This document shows positions 54,258 through 63,355 of a DNA stretch of 64,000 nucleotides, piece by piece. Numbering within the stretch: the stretch's first letter is position 1; the number at the start of each line of letters is the position of its first letter. Position numbers and translations under genes: made by a program. This DNA is from Burkholderiales bacterium JOSHI_001 (GTDB lineage: Bacteria > Pseudomonadota > Gammaproteobacteria > Burkholderiales > Burkholderiaceae_C), in contig CM001438.1 in assembly GCA_000244995.1 (NCBI GenBank), positions 2,132,090 through 2,196,089 of the forward strand, given 5' to 3'. A model generated the notes under the pieces. The model was not told the DNA's origin. It did no database searches and saw only the letters and a list, made by a program, of their open reading frames with translations.

Positions 54258-56833
54258 GGCGCCTGTGTTTCCGAGGCCGGTTGCGGCACCACGTGGTCGT
54301 GTCGGGTCGATGCCGCCTGGTGCGGCAGGGGGTCAGCAACCGCCAGCACGAAACAAAAGCAGCTGCCTGCGCCGGTTCCGGACTCGACCCACAACCGGCC
54401 ACCATGGCGCTTGACAATGCGGCTGCAGATGGCCAAGCCCAGGCCCGAGCCCGCCTTGCTGCCATCGGGGTGCAATCGCTTGAACGGCTGGAACAGATGT
54501 TCGCGATCAGCCGGCGCAATGCCCACGCCGTTGTCGCGCACCTCGACGCGCCAATGGGCGTCGTCCTGCCGCACCGCCTGGATGCCAACCTCGGGCGCAC
54601 GACCGTCTACCGTGAATTTCAATGCGTTGGAGATGAGGTTCTGCAGCAACAGGCGCAAGTGCGTCGCGTCGCCATGCACCACAGGCAGGTCACCCACCAG
54701 CACCTGCGCCCGGCTCTGGCTGACCGAGGCATCCAGGTCATCCAGGACCTGGCGCGCCACATCCCGCAGGGGCACGGGACCAAACTGCGGCAGCTGATGC
54801 GACATGCGAGAGAAGTCCAGCAGATCGCGAATCAGGTGCTGCAGCCGCTCGGCGGTGCCTGTCATCATGTCCAGATAGCCTGTGCTGCGCTCGTCCAGCA
54901 GGCGACCACTGCGCTGGCGCAACAGTTCAGTGAGGCTTCGCACCTTGCGCAGAGGTTCCTGCAGGTCGTGCGACGCAAAGATGGCGAATTCCTCCAGTTC
55001 GCGGTTCGACTGCTCCAGCCGGTCGCTGTGCTGCTTCATCTCCTGCTGCAGGCGCTTCAGGTCGGTGATGTCAGCCCGAATGGCCACGTACTGGCGAGGC
55101 CGTCCCGCGTCGTCCAGGCACGGCACGATGGTGGTGGCCACCCAGTAGAAGCGGCCATCCTTGGCACGGTTGCGGATCTCGCCCCGCCACACCCTGCCCG
55201 AAGCAATGGTGGCCCACAGGTCGCGAAAGAAGGCCGGCGGATGGTGGCCGGAGTTGACGATGCGGTGGTCCTTGCCGATCAATTCGTCGCGCGAGTAACG
55301 CGACAGCTGGCAGAACTTGTCGTTCACCGACACGATGCGTCCACGCGGGTCGGTGATGGCCACGATGGCGTGTTCGTCCAGCGCGGCCTGGATGTCGCTG
55401 GCGTGGCGCATCGAGGTGCGCAACAGCGCGTCGGCCAGCCAGCGCTGGGTGACGTCCATGTGCGTGCCGACGGTGCGGGTGGGATGCCCGGTCAGGTCGG
55501 TGTCCACCACGGTGGCGTGGGTGGCCACCCGCACCCAGCTGCCGTCGGTGCGCCGCATGCGATGCTCCACGCTGTAGCTGGGCGTGCGGTCGCGCAGGTG
55601 TTGCTCCTGGGCCTGCCGCAGCGCCGCCAGGTCGTCGGCATGGACCAGGCCTTCCCAGTCGTGTGCCATGCGCGGCTGTTCGCCTTCCGCATAGCCTAAC
55701 AACGACTGTTCGCGCTCGTTCGCCACCAGTTCGCCGGTGTCCGAGCGCCAGTCCCACAGCCCCAGGTCGGCCGCGCGCAATGCCAGTTCCAGGCGCTCGG
55801 CGCTGGCGCGCAGCTGCCCTGCGGATTGTTCGCGCAATTGCTCCAGCGATCGCACATGCCGCAGGCGCAGACCCAGCGCAATGGCCGCTGCACCGCTCAA
55901 GCTCAGGTACAAGGCCACCACCCAGAACGCCCGCTCCCACCAGGGGCGGTACACCGCGGACAGCTCGCGCGTCATCGCCACCACAGGTGGCTGGTCGAAC
56001 TGCACCTCGGGCAGGCTCAGGTTGCGCAGCGCCACCAGCCTTTCCTCGCCGGAAGCCAGCGCCTTGCCACTGTGGACGGTGGACTCTTGGCCGCTTTGCC
56101 GGTGCAGGCTGAAAAAGCTGCCCGGGCGGCTGAGATCCATGCCCTGGGCCGTCTGCAGCGCAGGCGCGTTCACATAGACGATGCCGCCGCCGTGGATGAG
56201 CGTGCCGCGTGCATCAGCCTGGTCCAGTCCGGACTGCAAGGTGGCCGTGAGGTACTCAGGATCGAGGCTGGCGACGACGGCCCCGTCGTACCGGCCTGTC
56301 GGATCGGTGAGGGTGCGTCCGACACAGATCACGTAGGGCCCCAGGGGCGAACGGAAAGGCTTGGACACGTACATCGTGTCGCGGTTCGGCTGGTCCGTGG
56401 GCATCTGAAACAGTTCGAGGGCCTGGAATTTCAGGCCCACCAGGTCTTCGCGGCTGGCTGCTATGACCTTGCCTTCGGCGTCGATCTGGAACATGGAGCG
56501 CACGCCCGGCATGGCCGCTGCCAGCGCACGGAAGCGGGCACCCGCCAGTTCGGCACCGTTGGTTTTGCCGGCCCGACCGAGTTCATCCCGCACGCCTGCC
56601 AACGCCCGGTGGATACCCAGCAATTGCTGGTTCATGCTCTGCGCGACGACGCGCGCCTGGCTGCTGACCCGGGCGGTCTCGCGTTCCAGCGTGGCCACTC
56701 GCTCGCCGTGCAGCCACAGCCCCAGAAGGGCACCGACGGCCAGCACCGTCGCACCCAGCGCGAGCGGACCGACCACCGCAGCGCTGCGCTTGCGGCCATT
56801 CGCCGAAGCGATCCCCGTGGTCACCATGATCAT
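54254..56833 (-). CDS. membrane PAS histidine kinase
   Basis: An 859-residue sensor. One transmembrane helix near residue 20-40, a large periplasmic sensor (dCache-like, FQIDAEGKVIAASREDLVG; VASLDPEYL), a second helix near 305-325, then two PAS domains with PAC motifs (SVEHRMRRTDGSWVRVATHATVV; IRNRAKDGRFYWVATTIVP), a HisKA domain (EFAIFASHDLQEPLRKVRSL, His phospho-acceptor) and an ATPase domain (NLISNALKF, DNGVGI, GSGLGLAI). This kinase type often acts with single-domain REC proteins. ATG 56833 overlaps the upstream cyclase stop. Confidence 0.9.
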   Translation of the reverse strand: MIMVTTGIASANGRKRSAAVVGPLALGATVLAVGALLGLWLHGERVATLERETARVSSQARVVAQSMNQQLLGIHRALAGVRDELGRAGKTNGAELAGARFRALAAAMPGVRSMFQIDAEGKVIAASREDLVGLKFQALELFQMPTDQPNRDTMYVSKPFRSPLGPYVICVGRTLTDPTGRYDGAVVASLDPEYLTATLQSGLDQADARGTLIHGGGIVYVNAPALQTAQGMDLSRPGSFFSLHRQSGQESTVHSGKALASGEERLVALRNLSLPEVQFDQPPVVAMTRELSAVYRPWWERAFWVVALYLSLSGAAAIALGLRLRHVRSLEQLREQSAGQLRASAERLELALRAADLGLWDWRSDTGELVANEREQSLLGYAEGEQPRMAHDWEGLVHADDLAALRQAQEQHLRDRTPSYSVEHRMRRTDGSWVRVATHATVVDTDLTGHPTRTVGTHMDVTQRWLADALLRTSMRHASDIQAALDEHAIVAITDPRGRIVSVNDKFCQLSRYSRDELIGKDHRIVNSGHHPPAFFRDLWATIASGRVWRGEIRNRAKDGRFYWVATTIVPCLDDAGRPRQYVAIRADITDLKRLQQEMKQHSDRLEQSNRELEEFAIFASHDLQEPLRKVRSLTELLRQRSGRLLDERSTGYLDMMTGTAERLQHLIRDLLDFSRMSHQLPQFGPVPLRDVARQVLDDLDASVSQSRAQVLVGDLPVVHGDATHLRLLLQNLISNALKFTVDGRAPEVGIQAVRQDDAHWRVEVRDNGVGIAPADREHLFQPFKRLHPDGSKAGSGLGLAICSRIVKRHGGRLWVESGTGAGSCFCFVLAVADPLPHQAASTRHDHVVPQPASETQAP

Positions 56834-58587
56834 CAATCCGGGCGCTTGAGCCCGCCCTTGCGTTCTCGTTTGCGTCGGTACATGTCGGCGTCGGCACGGC
56901 GTATCACCGCATCGGCGCTGTCGTCGGCACCGGTGCACAGGGCCAGCCCGACCGTGCCTCCGATCACCACGTCACCCAGCCGGGCGATGTCCAGGCTGCC
57001 CAAGGGCGGCGCCAGGGCGGCTTCGATGTGGCGCCTGACCTGGTCGGCGGCCTTCAGGCTGTCCACCTGCTCCAGCACGATGACGAATTCATCGCCCGCG
57101 TAGCGCGCCACGATGTCCCCAACGCGGGTGGCTGCGCGCAGCCGGCTACCGATCTCGATCAAGGCTCTGTCGCCCGCGTCGTGGCCCAGGCGGTCATTGA
57201 CGATCTTGAAGTTGTCCACGTCGATGAACATCACGGCAAACGGCCTGCTGTCGGCGCTGCGACGGTTTTGCTGCAAGCGCATGTCAATGGTGCGCACCAG
57301 CATGTCGCGGTTCACCAGACCCGTCAGCAGGTCGGTGCGCAGCTTGGTCTGCATCTGTCGGAAGCTGTCGGCCAGGTCACCGATCTCGTCACGGCGCTGG
57401 ATGTCCAGTGGGGCGCCGAGGTTGCCGTTGCCGATCTCGCGCGTGGCGTCGGCCAGTCGGCGCAGGTCACGTGCAATCCAGGCCAGCACGGTCATGCCCA
57501 GCAGCACCGCCAGCACCGAACCGGCCACGCCCACCACGGCGGTGCGCACCACGTTATCGGTGACACCTTGCATGAAGTCGTCGCGCGGCATGGCCACCAC
57601 CATGATCCAGTCCAAGCCGGCCTCGTCCTTCAGGCGGGAATAGGCCAGTTGCACGGTCTGCCCATGTGGACCCACGAAGTGCAGCGAATGCATGTCCCGG
57701 TCCAGCGGTTGCGCGGCCAGCGCACGCTGCACCTCGCCATAGGCGGCGCGCTCCATCGCATCGCCACTGTCGGCCAGGTTCACCCGGGTGTTGCCGCTGC
57801 CGTCGGCCGCCTGCTTGACATTGGTGCTGCGCGACGAGGCGATGACCTTGCCGTCGCCCTCGATGATGAAGGCCACCCCGTTGTCGGAGAGCGTGAGCCG
57901 GCGCACGAAATCATTCAGTGCGCGCAGCGACAGGTCGGTCGCCACCACGCCGGCGAATTCACCCTGGGCGTCCTGCACGCGGCGCGCCCGCGTGGCCACC
58001 AGTTCGGCGGTGCGGTAGTCGATGTAAATCGAAGTCCAGGTGTGTGACGGGCTGTTCTGCCCCGCGTGGTACCAGGGTCGCTGGCGCGGGTCGAACACCC
58101 GCTTCTCGAGCGTGGCCTCGGACAAGGCGCCGTTGATGCCGGTGAAGCGCTGGAGCGTGCGCGGCTCCTCGGCCCGCAGCTTCACGCGCAGTTCGCCTTC
58201 TTCCTTGGAATGGCGCCACAGGCCGAAGAACTGGCCCGACTTGCTGCCGTAGTAGACGTAGTTGTTCGGATCCAGGTGCAGCGAGGTGGCGATCCAGAAG
58301 CGACTGCGCAGGTTGGCCGCTTCGGCGTCCACCGACACAGGCGCCGGCATGCCGTCCGGGAAAGCGGCTTCCAGCGCTGCGCCGGACCCCACCACATGGC
58401 GGTCCACCGCCTGACCGATCCGGTTGACCGTTTCCAGCAGCAGGTTGGCTGACAACGTGTCTACGGCGTGGCTGCCGGCGCGGTAGGACAGCGCCCCGAT
58501 GAGCAAGGCCACCCCCAGCACCAGGGCCAGGTAGGGCAGCGTCAGCCAGTGCTTGAGCAGAAGGCGGGGACGGGGCAGAAAGCGCAT
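56833..58587 (-). CDS. membrane diguanylate cyclase with dCache sensor
   Basis: A 584-residue c-di-GMP synthase. Two transmembrane helices flank a periplasmic dCache domain (TSIYIDYRTAELVATRARR..GVVATDLSL; FIIEGDGKVIASSR). HAMP follows (RRLADATREIGNGNLGAPL). The GGDEF domain has the active-site motif YAGDEF, the accepted A variant, and the inhibitory RxxD site (RVGD) five residues before, so it should be active and product-inhibited. It is the first gene of an operon with the PAS kinase, behind a conserved palindrome promoter. Confidence 0.92.
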   Translation of the reverse strand: MRFLPRPRLLLKHWLTLPYLALVLGVALLIGALSYRAGSHAVDTLSANLLLETVNRIGQAVDRHVVGSGAALEAAFPDGMPAPVSVDAEAANLRSRFWIATSLHLDPNNYVYYGSKSGQFFGLWRHSKEEGELRVKLRAEEPRTLQRFTGINGALSEATLEKRVFDPRQRPWYHAGQNSPSHTWTSIYIDYRTAELVATRARRVQDAQGEFAGVVATDLSLRALNDFVRRLTLSDNGVAFIIEGDGKVIASSRSTNVKQAADGSGNTRVNLADSGDAMERAAYGEVQRALAAQPLDRDMHSLHFVGPHGQTVQLAYSRLKDEAGLDWIMVVAMPRDDFMQGVTDNVVRTAVVGVAGSVLAVLLGMTVLAWIARDLRRLADATREIGNGNLGAPLDIQRRDEIGDLADSFRQMQTKLRTDLLTGLVNRDMLVRTIDMRLQQNRRSADSRPFAVMFIDVDNFKIVNDRLGHDAGDRALIEIGSRLRAATRVGDIVARYAGDEFVIVLEQVDSLKAADQVRRHIEAALAPPLGSLDIARLGDVVIGGTVGLALCTGADDSADAVIRRADADMYRRKRERKGGLKRPD

Positions 58588-58932
58588 CGGGGACTTTGGG
58601 ATGGCGGCTGCCTCGCAAGGTGTGGTGCGACGTTGCGCACCCGGGGAACGGCGGGAGTTTGCATCGGTGCGGATGCGCTCGGCGTAGGCAGGTCTTCTCA
58701 GCAACATGGAACTTTCCGCAGGCAATGGCCCAGGCTCACAACGATTCAGCAATTGACAAGCGGCGCAGAGCGAAAGCAGACCGCGCCTGCGCCGGACAGA
58801 TCAAGGTCTTGAGACCCCGGTGCCAGCCAAGCTGGCGACCTGCGCCAGATCCTGCGGATGACTAATGCTGGATCTGCGCACCCATTCCCTGGGGGTCTGT
58901 GTGTATCCGCAGTTCAGTGCCGCGGTGAGAGG
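58588..58932. other. long leader/intergenic region before the cyclase gene
   Basis: No gene was recognised in 58588-58932. If transcription starts near 58930, the cyclase message would have a leader of over 300 bases. Stretches such as TGCCAGCCAAGCTGGCGA (58821-58838) can form hairpins, but I see no known riboswitch. Confidence 0.5.
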
Positions 58933-58943
58933 GAACTTTAGAA
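58933..58943 (-). promoter_or_regulatory. -10-like element of the cyclase operon promoter
   Basis: Minus strand TTCTAAAGTTC. The same element, TTCTAGAGTTC, stands in front of the chalcone-isomerase-like gene, at the same distance from the palindrome. Confidence 0.6.
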
Positions 58944-58986
58944 GGGCAGGTCCACCTGCCGAATCGGGCCAGGCCGCGAAGCCCTG

Positions 58987-59001
58987 TCAGGGATTGCCTG
59001 A
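58987..59001 (-). promoter_or_regulatory. palindromic operator, copy 1
   Basis: Minus strand TCAGGCAATCCCTGA, a near-perfect palindrome, 43 bases before TTCTAAAGTTC. It is 25 bases past the stop of the response regulator gene, so it lies between the two operons. Confidence 0.65.
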
Positions 59002-59026
59002 GGCCTGCGGCCGTTCGTGAAGTGCT

Positions 59027-59686
59027 TCACGCCTTGTGCGCGATCAGCCCTTCGCGCAGCGCCAGCAGGGTCAGGCCAGCCACGTCGTGGATGCCCAATC
59101 GGCGCATCAACTCGGCCCGGTGGGTTTCGACGGTCTTGGGGCTGACGTGCAGGATCTCGGCGATTCGGCGGGTGGAATGGCCCTCCGCCACCAACTGCAG
59201 GGTCTGACGCTGGCGTGCGGTGAGCGCAGCCAAGCCGCTGGTGGACGGGTCGGCGCCATGGGGTTGACGCAAGGCCTGCACCACGTGGCTGGCCACGGCA
59301 GGGCTGATGTAGCTGCGCCCTCGCGCCGCGGCCCGCAGTGCGTCGGCCAGTTCATGGACCGCACCGTCCTTGACCACGTAGCCCAAGGCCCCGGCACGGA
59401 TGGCCGCAGTGACATAGGGCGCGCTGGTGTGCATGGACAGCATCACCACCCGGGCCTCCGGCCGGTGCTGGAGAATGGCGCTGGCCGCATCAATGCCATT
59501 GAGCTGAGGCATGGCGATGTCCAAGAGCACCACGTCGGGGCACAGTCGTCGCGCCAGGGCCACCGCCTCATGGCCATTGCTGGCCTCGGCCACCACCTCC
59601 GCGTCGTCCATGCCGTCGATCAGGGCGCGCAGTCCGCCGCTGACGATGGGATGGTCATCGGCCAAAAGTACTTTGATCTTGTTCAT
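59027..59686 (-). CDS. NarL-type response regulator
   Basis: A 219-residue regulator. REC: Asp10-Asp11, phospho-acceptor Asp56 (DVVLLDIAMPQLNG), Lys near 106 (GYVVKDGAV). LuxR HTH: LTARQRQTLQLVAEGHSTRRIAEILHVSPKTVETHRAELMRRLGI. It overlaps the upstream kinase gene by 32 bases and is its cognate regulator. Likely binds the palindromes at 58987 and 62831. Confidence 0.94.
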   Translation of the reverse strand: MNKIKVLLADDHPIVSGGLRALIDGMDDAEVVAEASNGHEAVALARRLCPDVVLLDIAMPQLNGIDAASAILQHRPEARVVMLSMHTSAPYVTAAIRAGALGYVVKDGAVHELADALRAAARGRSYISPAVASHVVQALRQPHGADPSTSGLAALTARQRQTLQLVAEGHSTRRIAEILHVSPKTVETHRAELMRRLGIHDVAGLTLLALREGLIAHKA

Positions 59687-62003
59687 CGAAGCTCACCGGA
59701 ATGCTCGCCTTGACCGTGGTGCCGTGCAGGGCGTTGGACTGCACTTCGAAGTGACCACCAAACTGTTCTGCCCGCTCGCGCATGCTCACCAGCCCCAGCG
59801 ACCGCTCGCCGGTGTCGGTGTTTGAGGGCCGGAGGTTGAAACCGCGACCATTGTCCGTGATGCCGAGCCGGATGTGACCGTCGGTCAGCTCCAAGGACAC
59901 GTCGATGCGCTGCGCGCCAGAGTGCTTGGCCGCGTTGTTGATGGCCTCCTGGGCAATCCTGAAGCAGGCCAGTTCCACATCCTGCGGCAGGCCGCACATG
60001 TGGTCGTCCCCATGCAACTCGACCGCGATGCCCAGCCGCCGCGACTGACGGTCACACAACCACAGCAGCGCCGCTCCCAGGCCCAGGTCATCCAGCACCG
60101 ATGGGTGCAGGTCCAGGGCGCGGCTGCGCACCTTGACAATCACCTGCTGCAGGGTGTCCAGCGCGTCGGCCAGGCGTGCTGATGCCGCCGGTCGTCCGGC
60201 GCATTCGTCGCCCAGCACTTCCAGGTTGATGCGCACCGCCGCCAGCTGTTGCCCGAGCTCGTCATGCAGTTCGCGGGCGATGCTGCGTCGTTCGTCGGCC
60301 TGGCTGGTGAGCAGGGCGCCGGCCAGCCGATGCATCTGGGCCGCTCGCTCGGCCTGGGCCTGGCGAATAGCGACGCGCTCGGTGACGTCCGAAAAGAACA
60401 CCGCCGCGCCCGTGTTGGACGGGAACACCCGCAGTTCGAACCAGGCCTGTCCGTCCGGGGCCTGCACCTCCAGCGTGGACGGCTTGCCGCTGGCCACCGA
60501 CGCCATCAGCTGGCTCTGGACGGTTGTTCCCGCAGCACGGGCGAACACGGCCCACAGGTCACGACCCAGCATCTGCTCGACGCTCTGGCGCGCGTAGGGT
60601 TCGGTCAGGGCATTGACGTAGGTGATTTTCCATTGGCGGTCCACCACCACCAGGGCTTCGGTGAGGGAGTCGGCCATGTGCCGAAGCCGCCCTTCGGCGG
60701 CGTCCCTGGCTGCGATCTGCGCGCCCAGTTCGGTCACGGTGGCGCTGAGCGATTCATTCTGCCGGCGCACGGTCTGGGCGGATGACTCCAGGCGCATGGC
60801 CATGCGGTTGAAGGCCTGCCCCAGACGACCCAGGTCATCGCGCCGCGCGATGAGCAGCGGCGTGGGCGACACGTCGGTGCTCAGCTGTTCGGCCGCTCGC
60901 GTGAGTTTGCGGATGTCGCGCACCAGCCCCTCCAGCACGGCTGTGCCCAGCAGCAGCACACCCGCGGCCGCCAGCACCGCCAGCAGCACCGTGCTGTAGG
61001 CATTGCGCGTGATGCCGGCGGTGAGCGCGTCCTCGCGCAGCGCCACCACCACCCACCAGTCCACGCCCGCGCGACCAGCCAGCGACGCAGCCGACACCAG
61101 CATGCGGCCCGATGGCGTGTCATAGCTGACCGCCCGACGGGCGTTGTCGCCGCCCTTTGCCAGCTGCGGCGCCAGGGCGCGAAAGGACGCCGCCAGGTCG
61201 GCACTGGCGCTGTCGGTGGCGGCGGCGAGGTCACGGCGTGCGGCCGATGTTGCCGGCGCCGCCACCGTGCTGGCGATAAGGCGGCCGTCGCGCGTGACCA
61301 GGTAGGCAATGCCACGCTGGGCGATGTCCAGCCGCTGCAGAAAGCCCTCGAGCTGGGCCAAAGGCACATCGGCACCGTACACCCCCAGCAGTTGCCCTGC
61401 GGCGTCACGCCGCGCTCGGGCCAGGGTCGTCATGGGCGCCTGGGTGGAGAAGTCCAGGTAGACCGGCGACCAGACGTCGCCAGGGCGCCCCATCGCCGCG
61501 CGGTACCAGGGCCGCTGCGTGGCGTCGTAGGCCTGGGGTTCCTGGCCCACCGGCAGCGCCCTGTCACCTGGATGCGCCGCGTCGAACAAGCGCCGCGGGG
61601 CCTGGCCCGGGCTGTCTCGCAGTTTGAGCAGGGCAGGCCCGCTGGCGCGCCGCTGCACGCCAACGAAGCGACCGTCGGGGGAAGCGAAATAGACATAGCT
61701 GCCTGGCACCTGCGACAAGGACCCGGCTGCCCACAATTCGCGCTCGGTGGACGCCAGATCGACCTGCCGCTCCGGCCCGTTCCAACCAGCGGCCGCGGCC
61801 AGCGTGTATTGCCAGTTCGCCAGGTAGGCGGTGGTGACTTCCTCGATGCGCTCGCCGATGGCGTTGCTCAAGCGGCTGGCCATGTCGCCCACGGCTTCAT
61901 TGGCCGCCCGGTAGGACAGCCACCCCACTGCCGTGGCCAGCACCAGCAGCAGCAGGATGTAGGGCAGCGTCAGCAGAACGCGAAGCGGAAGTCTGGACAA
62001 CAT
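59655..62003 (-). CDS. NarX-type sensor kinase with dCache and PAS domains
   Basis: A 782-residue sensor. Two transmembrane helices flank a periplasmic dCache domain (VWSPVYLDFSTQAPMTTLARA; YLVTRDGRLIAST). HAMP, a PAS domain (MADSLTEALVVVDRQWKITYVN) and a HisKA_3 domain with the phospho-acceptor His (RRSIARELHDELGQQLAAVRINLE) follow, then the ATPase (FRIAQEAINNAAKHSGAQ, DNGRGF). Its dCache region resembles that of the diguanylate cyclase gene nearby (RPWYRAA against RPWYHAG), so both may sense related ligands. ATG 62003 was chosen. Confidence 0.92.
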   Translation of the reverse strand: MLSRLPLRVLLTLPYILLLLVLATAVGWLSYRAANEAVGDMASRLSNAIGERIEEVTTAYLANWQYTLAAAAGWNGPERQVDLASTERELWAAGSLSQVPGSYVYFASPDGRFVGVQRRASGPALLKLRDSPGQAPRRLFDAAHPGDRALPVGQEPQAYDATQRPWYRAAMGRPGDVWSPVYLDFSTQAPMTTLARARRDAAGQLLGVYGADVPLAQLEGFLQRLDIAQRGIAYLVTRDGRLIASTVAAPATSAARRDLAAATDSASADLAASFRALAPQLAKGGDNARRAVSYDTPSGRMLVSAASLAGRAGVDWWVVVALREDALTAGITRNAYSTVLLAVLAAAGVLLLGTAVLEGLVRDIRKLTRAAEQLSTDVSPTPLLIARRDDLGRLGQAFNRMAMRLESSAQTVRRQNESLSATVTELGAQIAARDAAEGRLRHMADSLTEALVVVDRQWKITYVNALTEPYARQSVEQMLGRDLWAVFARAAGTTVQSQLMASVASGKPSTLEVQAPDGQAWFELRVFPSNTGAAVFFSDVTERVAIRQAQAERAAQMHRLAGALLTSQADERRSIARELHDELGQQLAAVRINLEVLGDECAGRPAASARLADALDTLQQVIVKVRSRALDLHPSVLDDLGLGAALLWLCDRQSRRLGIAVELHGDDHMCGLPQDVELACFRIAQEAINNAAKHSGAQRIDVSLELTDGHIRLGITDNGRGFNLRPSNTDTGERSLGLVSMRERAEQFGGHFEVQSNALHGTTVKASIPVSFDEQDQSTFGR

Positions 62004-62096
62004 GTTCAATGCATTCAGTTCCCGCCAGCCGAGCGCCGCGGCGTGTTCACTGTGCACATTGTGGACCGCGGGGACACCCCCTTCATTGGCCCATCT

Positions 62097-62735
62097 TCAA
62101 GGCACCTGCGCAACGCTGAAATCGCGCTGCGTCGGCCCGCCCAGCAAGGCCGACTTCAGGCGCGTGTCCACCGGCTGGGGTCCGAGCCAGAGTCTCATGA
62201 TCATCAGGAAGAAGTCCGGGTCGCGCACGGGTTCTCCCACCGCGTGGCCGTTGACCACGATCCGGGTGCCCACGCCGGGCAGGTACTCGAAGCCGAACGT
62301 GTCGCCACTGCGAATCTGTGGCCGAGAGGCGAACATTTCGCCCAACTGGGCCAGGCCCACAAGCTGACGGTTCACCAGCTCGCGCGGGTTGGCATCGGAG
62401 ACGCCCCGCACCAGCATGCGGGCCAGTTCGTTGGCGTCGATGTCCCGTCGCGCCACCATGTGCAGCCGCTTGGGGCCCTTGAGGGCGAAGAACTCGTCGG
62501 CGGTCTGCACCGGCGCCACGGTGTACAGGCCCGCTTCGTACACCCGCAGGATGGCCTTGTAGCGGACCCCCGTGCCGTTGAGCTGCAACCTCTGGCCACC
62601 AGATTCCGTGCTGGGCGGGAAATCAGCCGCCGCAGCCGCTGGTGTCGGCGCCGCCTGGCACAGCGCTGTGGCCATGAGTAGGCTCCACGCCATCACCCAC
62701 AGCAGGATCAACCCTGAATTCACCTTGGTGCCCAT
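62097..62735 (-). CDS. exported chalcone isomerase-like protein
   Basis: A 212-residue periplasmic protein. The signal peptide ends near LCQAAP. The domain fits the bacterial chalcone isomerase-like family: LQLNGTGVRYKAILRVYEAGLYT, AFFALKGPKRLHMVARRDIDANELARMLVRG, then GDTFGFEYLPGVGTRIVVNG and PDFFLMIMRLWLGPQPVD. No known enzyme activity in bacteria; it may bind a small molecule. First gene of an operon with the NarL-type kinase and regulator, 93 bases before the kinase start. Inference: it could supply or bind the ligand sensed by the kinase. Confidence 0.82.
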   Translation of the reverse strand: MGTKVNSGLILLWVMAWSLLMATALCQAAPTPAAAAADFPPSTESGGQRLQLNGTGVRYKAILRVYEAGLYTVAPVQTADEFFALKGPKRLHMVARRDIDANELARMLVRGVSDANPRELVNRQLVGLAQLGEMFASRPQIRSGDTFGFEYLPGVGTRIVVNGHAVGEPVRDPDFFLMIMRLWLGPQPVDTRLKSALLGGPTQRDFSVAQVP

Positions 62736-62776
62736 CGGTTTCGCTCCACGGGGCCTGGGCCCTTGTTCAATGGAGC

Positions 62777-62787
62777 GAACTCTAGAA
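62777..62787 (-). promoter_or_regulatory. -10-like element of the chalcone isomerase-like operon
   Basis: Minus strand TTCTAGAGTTC, 42 bases before the ATG at 62735. Counterpart of 58933-58943. Confidence 0.6.
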
Positions 62788-62830
62788 ACCGACCACGTGC
62801 CTGGCGATCGGCCGGGGCCTGAACCGCGTT

Positions 62831-62845
62831 TCAGGCAATGCCTGA
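62831..62845 (-). promoter_or_regulatory. palindromic operator, copy 2
   Basis: TCAGGCAATGCCTGA is a perfect palindrome, with 7-base arms around one base, 43 bases before TTCTAGAGTTC. Confidence 0.7.
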
Positions 62846-62941
62846 GAAGCGGGTCCCAGCGTGACAAATTCACGTCGCAGCACCACGCCCCGCCGCAGCA
62901 ACGGCCCTGCTTGTTGGTGCGGCCGACCTGGGCACGCAGCG

Positions 62942-63355
62942 TCAAGCCGGCGGCACGGGCTGTCCGGACAGGAGGTCCTGCGCTAGCTGCTTGGTCAGCG
63001 GCTTGGTGAGAAAGCCATGGATGCAGCCGATCTCGCGCGCATGCCGGCGGTCTTCTTCTGAACTGGAGGAGGTCAACATCACCAACACCACCGTGGGCTT
63101 GCTTTGAAGGATGGGACCGGCTGCCTGCGCAAACTCCCAGCCATCCATGCCGGGCATGTTGATGTCCAGCAGCACCAGACACACCGGGCCGTCGGGCAGT
63201 TCGCGCAGGTAGCGCAGGGCCTGTTCGGCGTGCTCGAACACCTGCAGGTCGCCGTCGAAGCCTGCACGTCGCAACACCGCCTCATGGAAAACATTATCGG
63301 GCTCGCTGTCGTCAACCAGGACGATGCGCTGAATGGGAATGGGCTGCTGGGTCAC
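62942..63355 (-). CDS. single-domain response regulator
   Basis: A 137-residue REC-only protein: Asp15-Asp16 (IVLVDDSEPDN), phospho-acceptor Asp64 (LVLLDINMPGMDG), Thr/Ser near 93 (MLTSSSSEED), Lys near 118 (GFLTKPLT). It has no output domain, so it relays phosphate or binds a partner. ATG overlaps the stop of the following kinase gene by four bases. Confidence 0.93.
   Translation of the reverse strand: MTQQPIPIQRIVLVDDSEPDNVFHEAVLRRAGFDGDLQVFEHAEQALRYLRELPDGPVCLVLLDINMPGMDGWEFAQAAGPILQSKPTVVLVMLTSSSSEEDRRHAREIGCIHGFLTKPLTKQLAQDLLSGQPVPPA

Noticed and set aside
58588-58932. Possible riboswitch in the long leader before the diguanylate cyclase gene
   Set aside because: Only generic hairpins were seen; no conserved core of a known class such as the c-di-GMP riboswitch could be recognised by eye.
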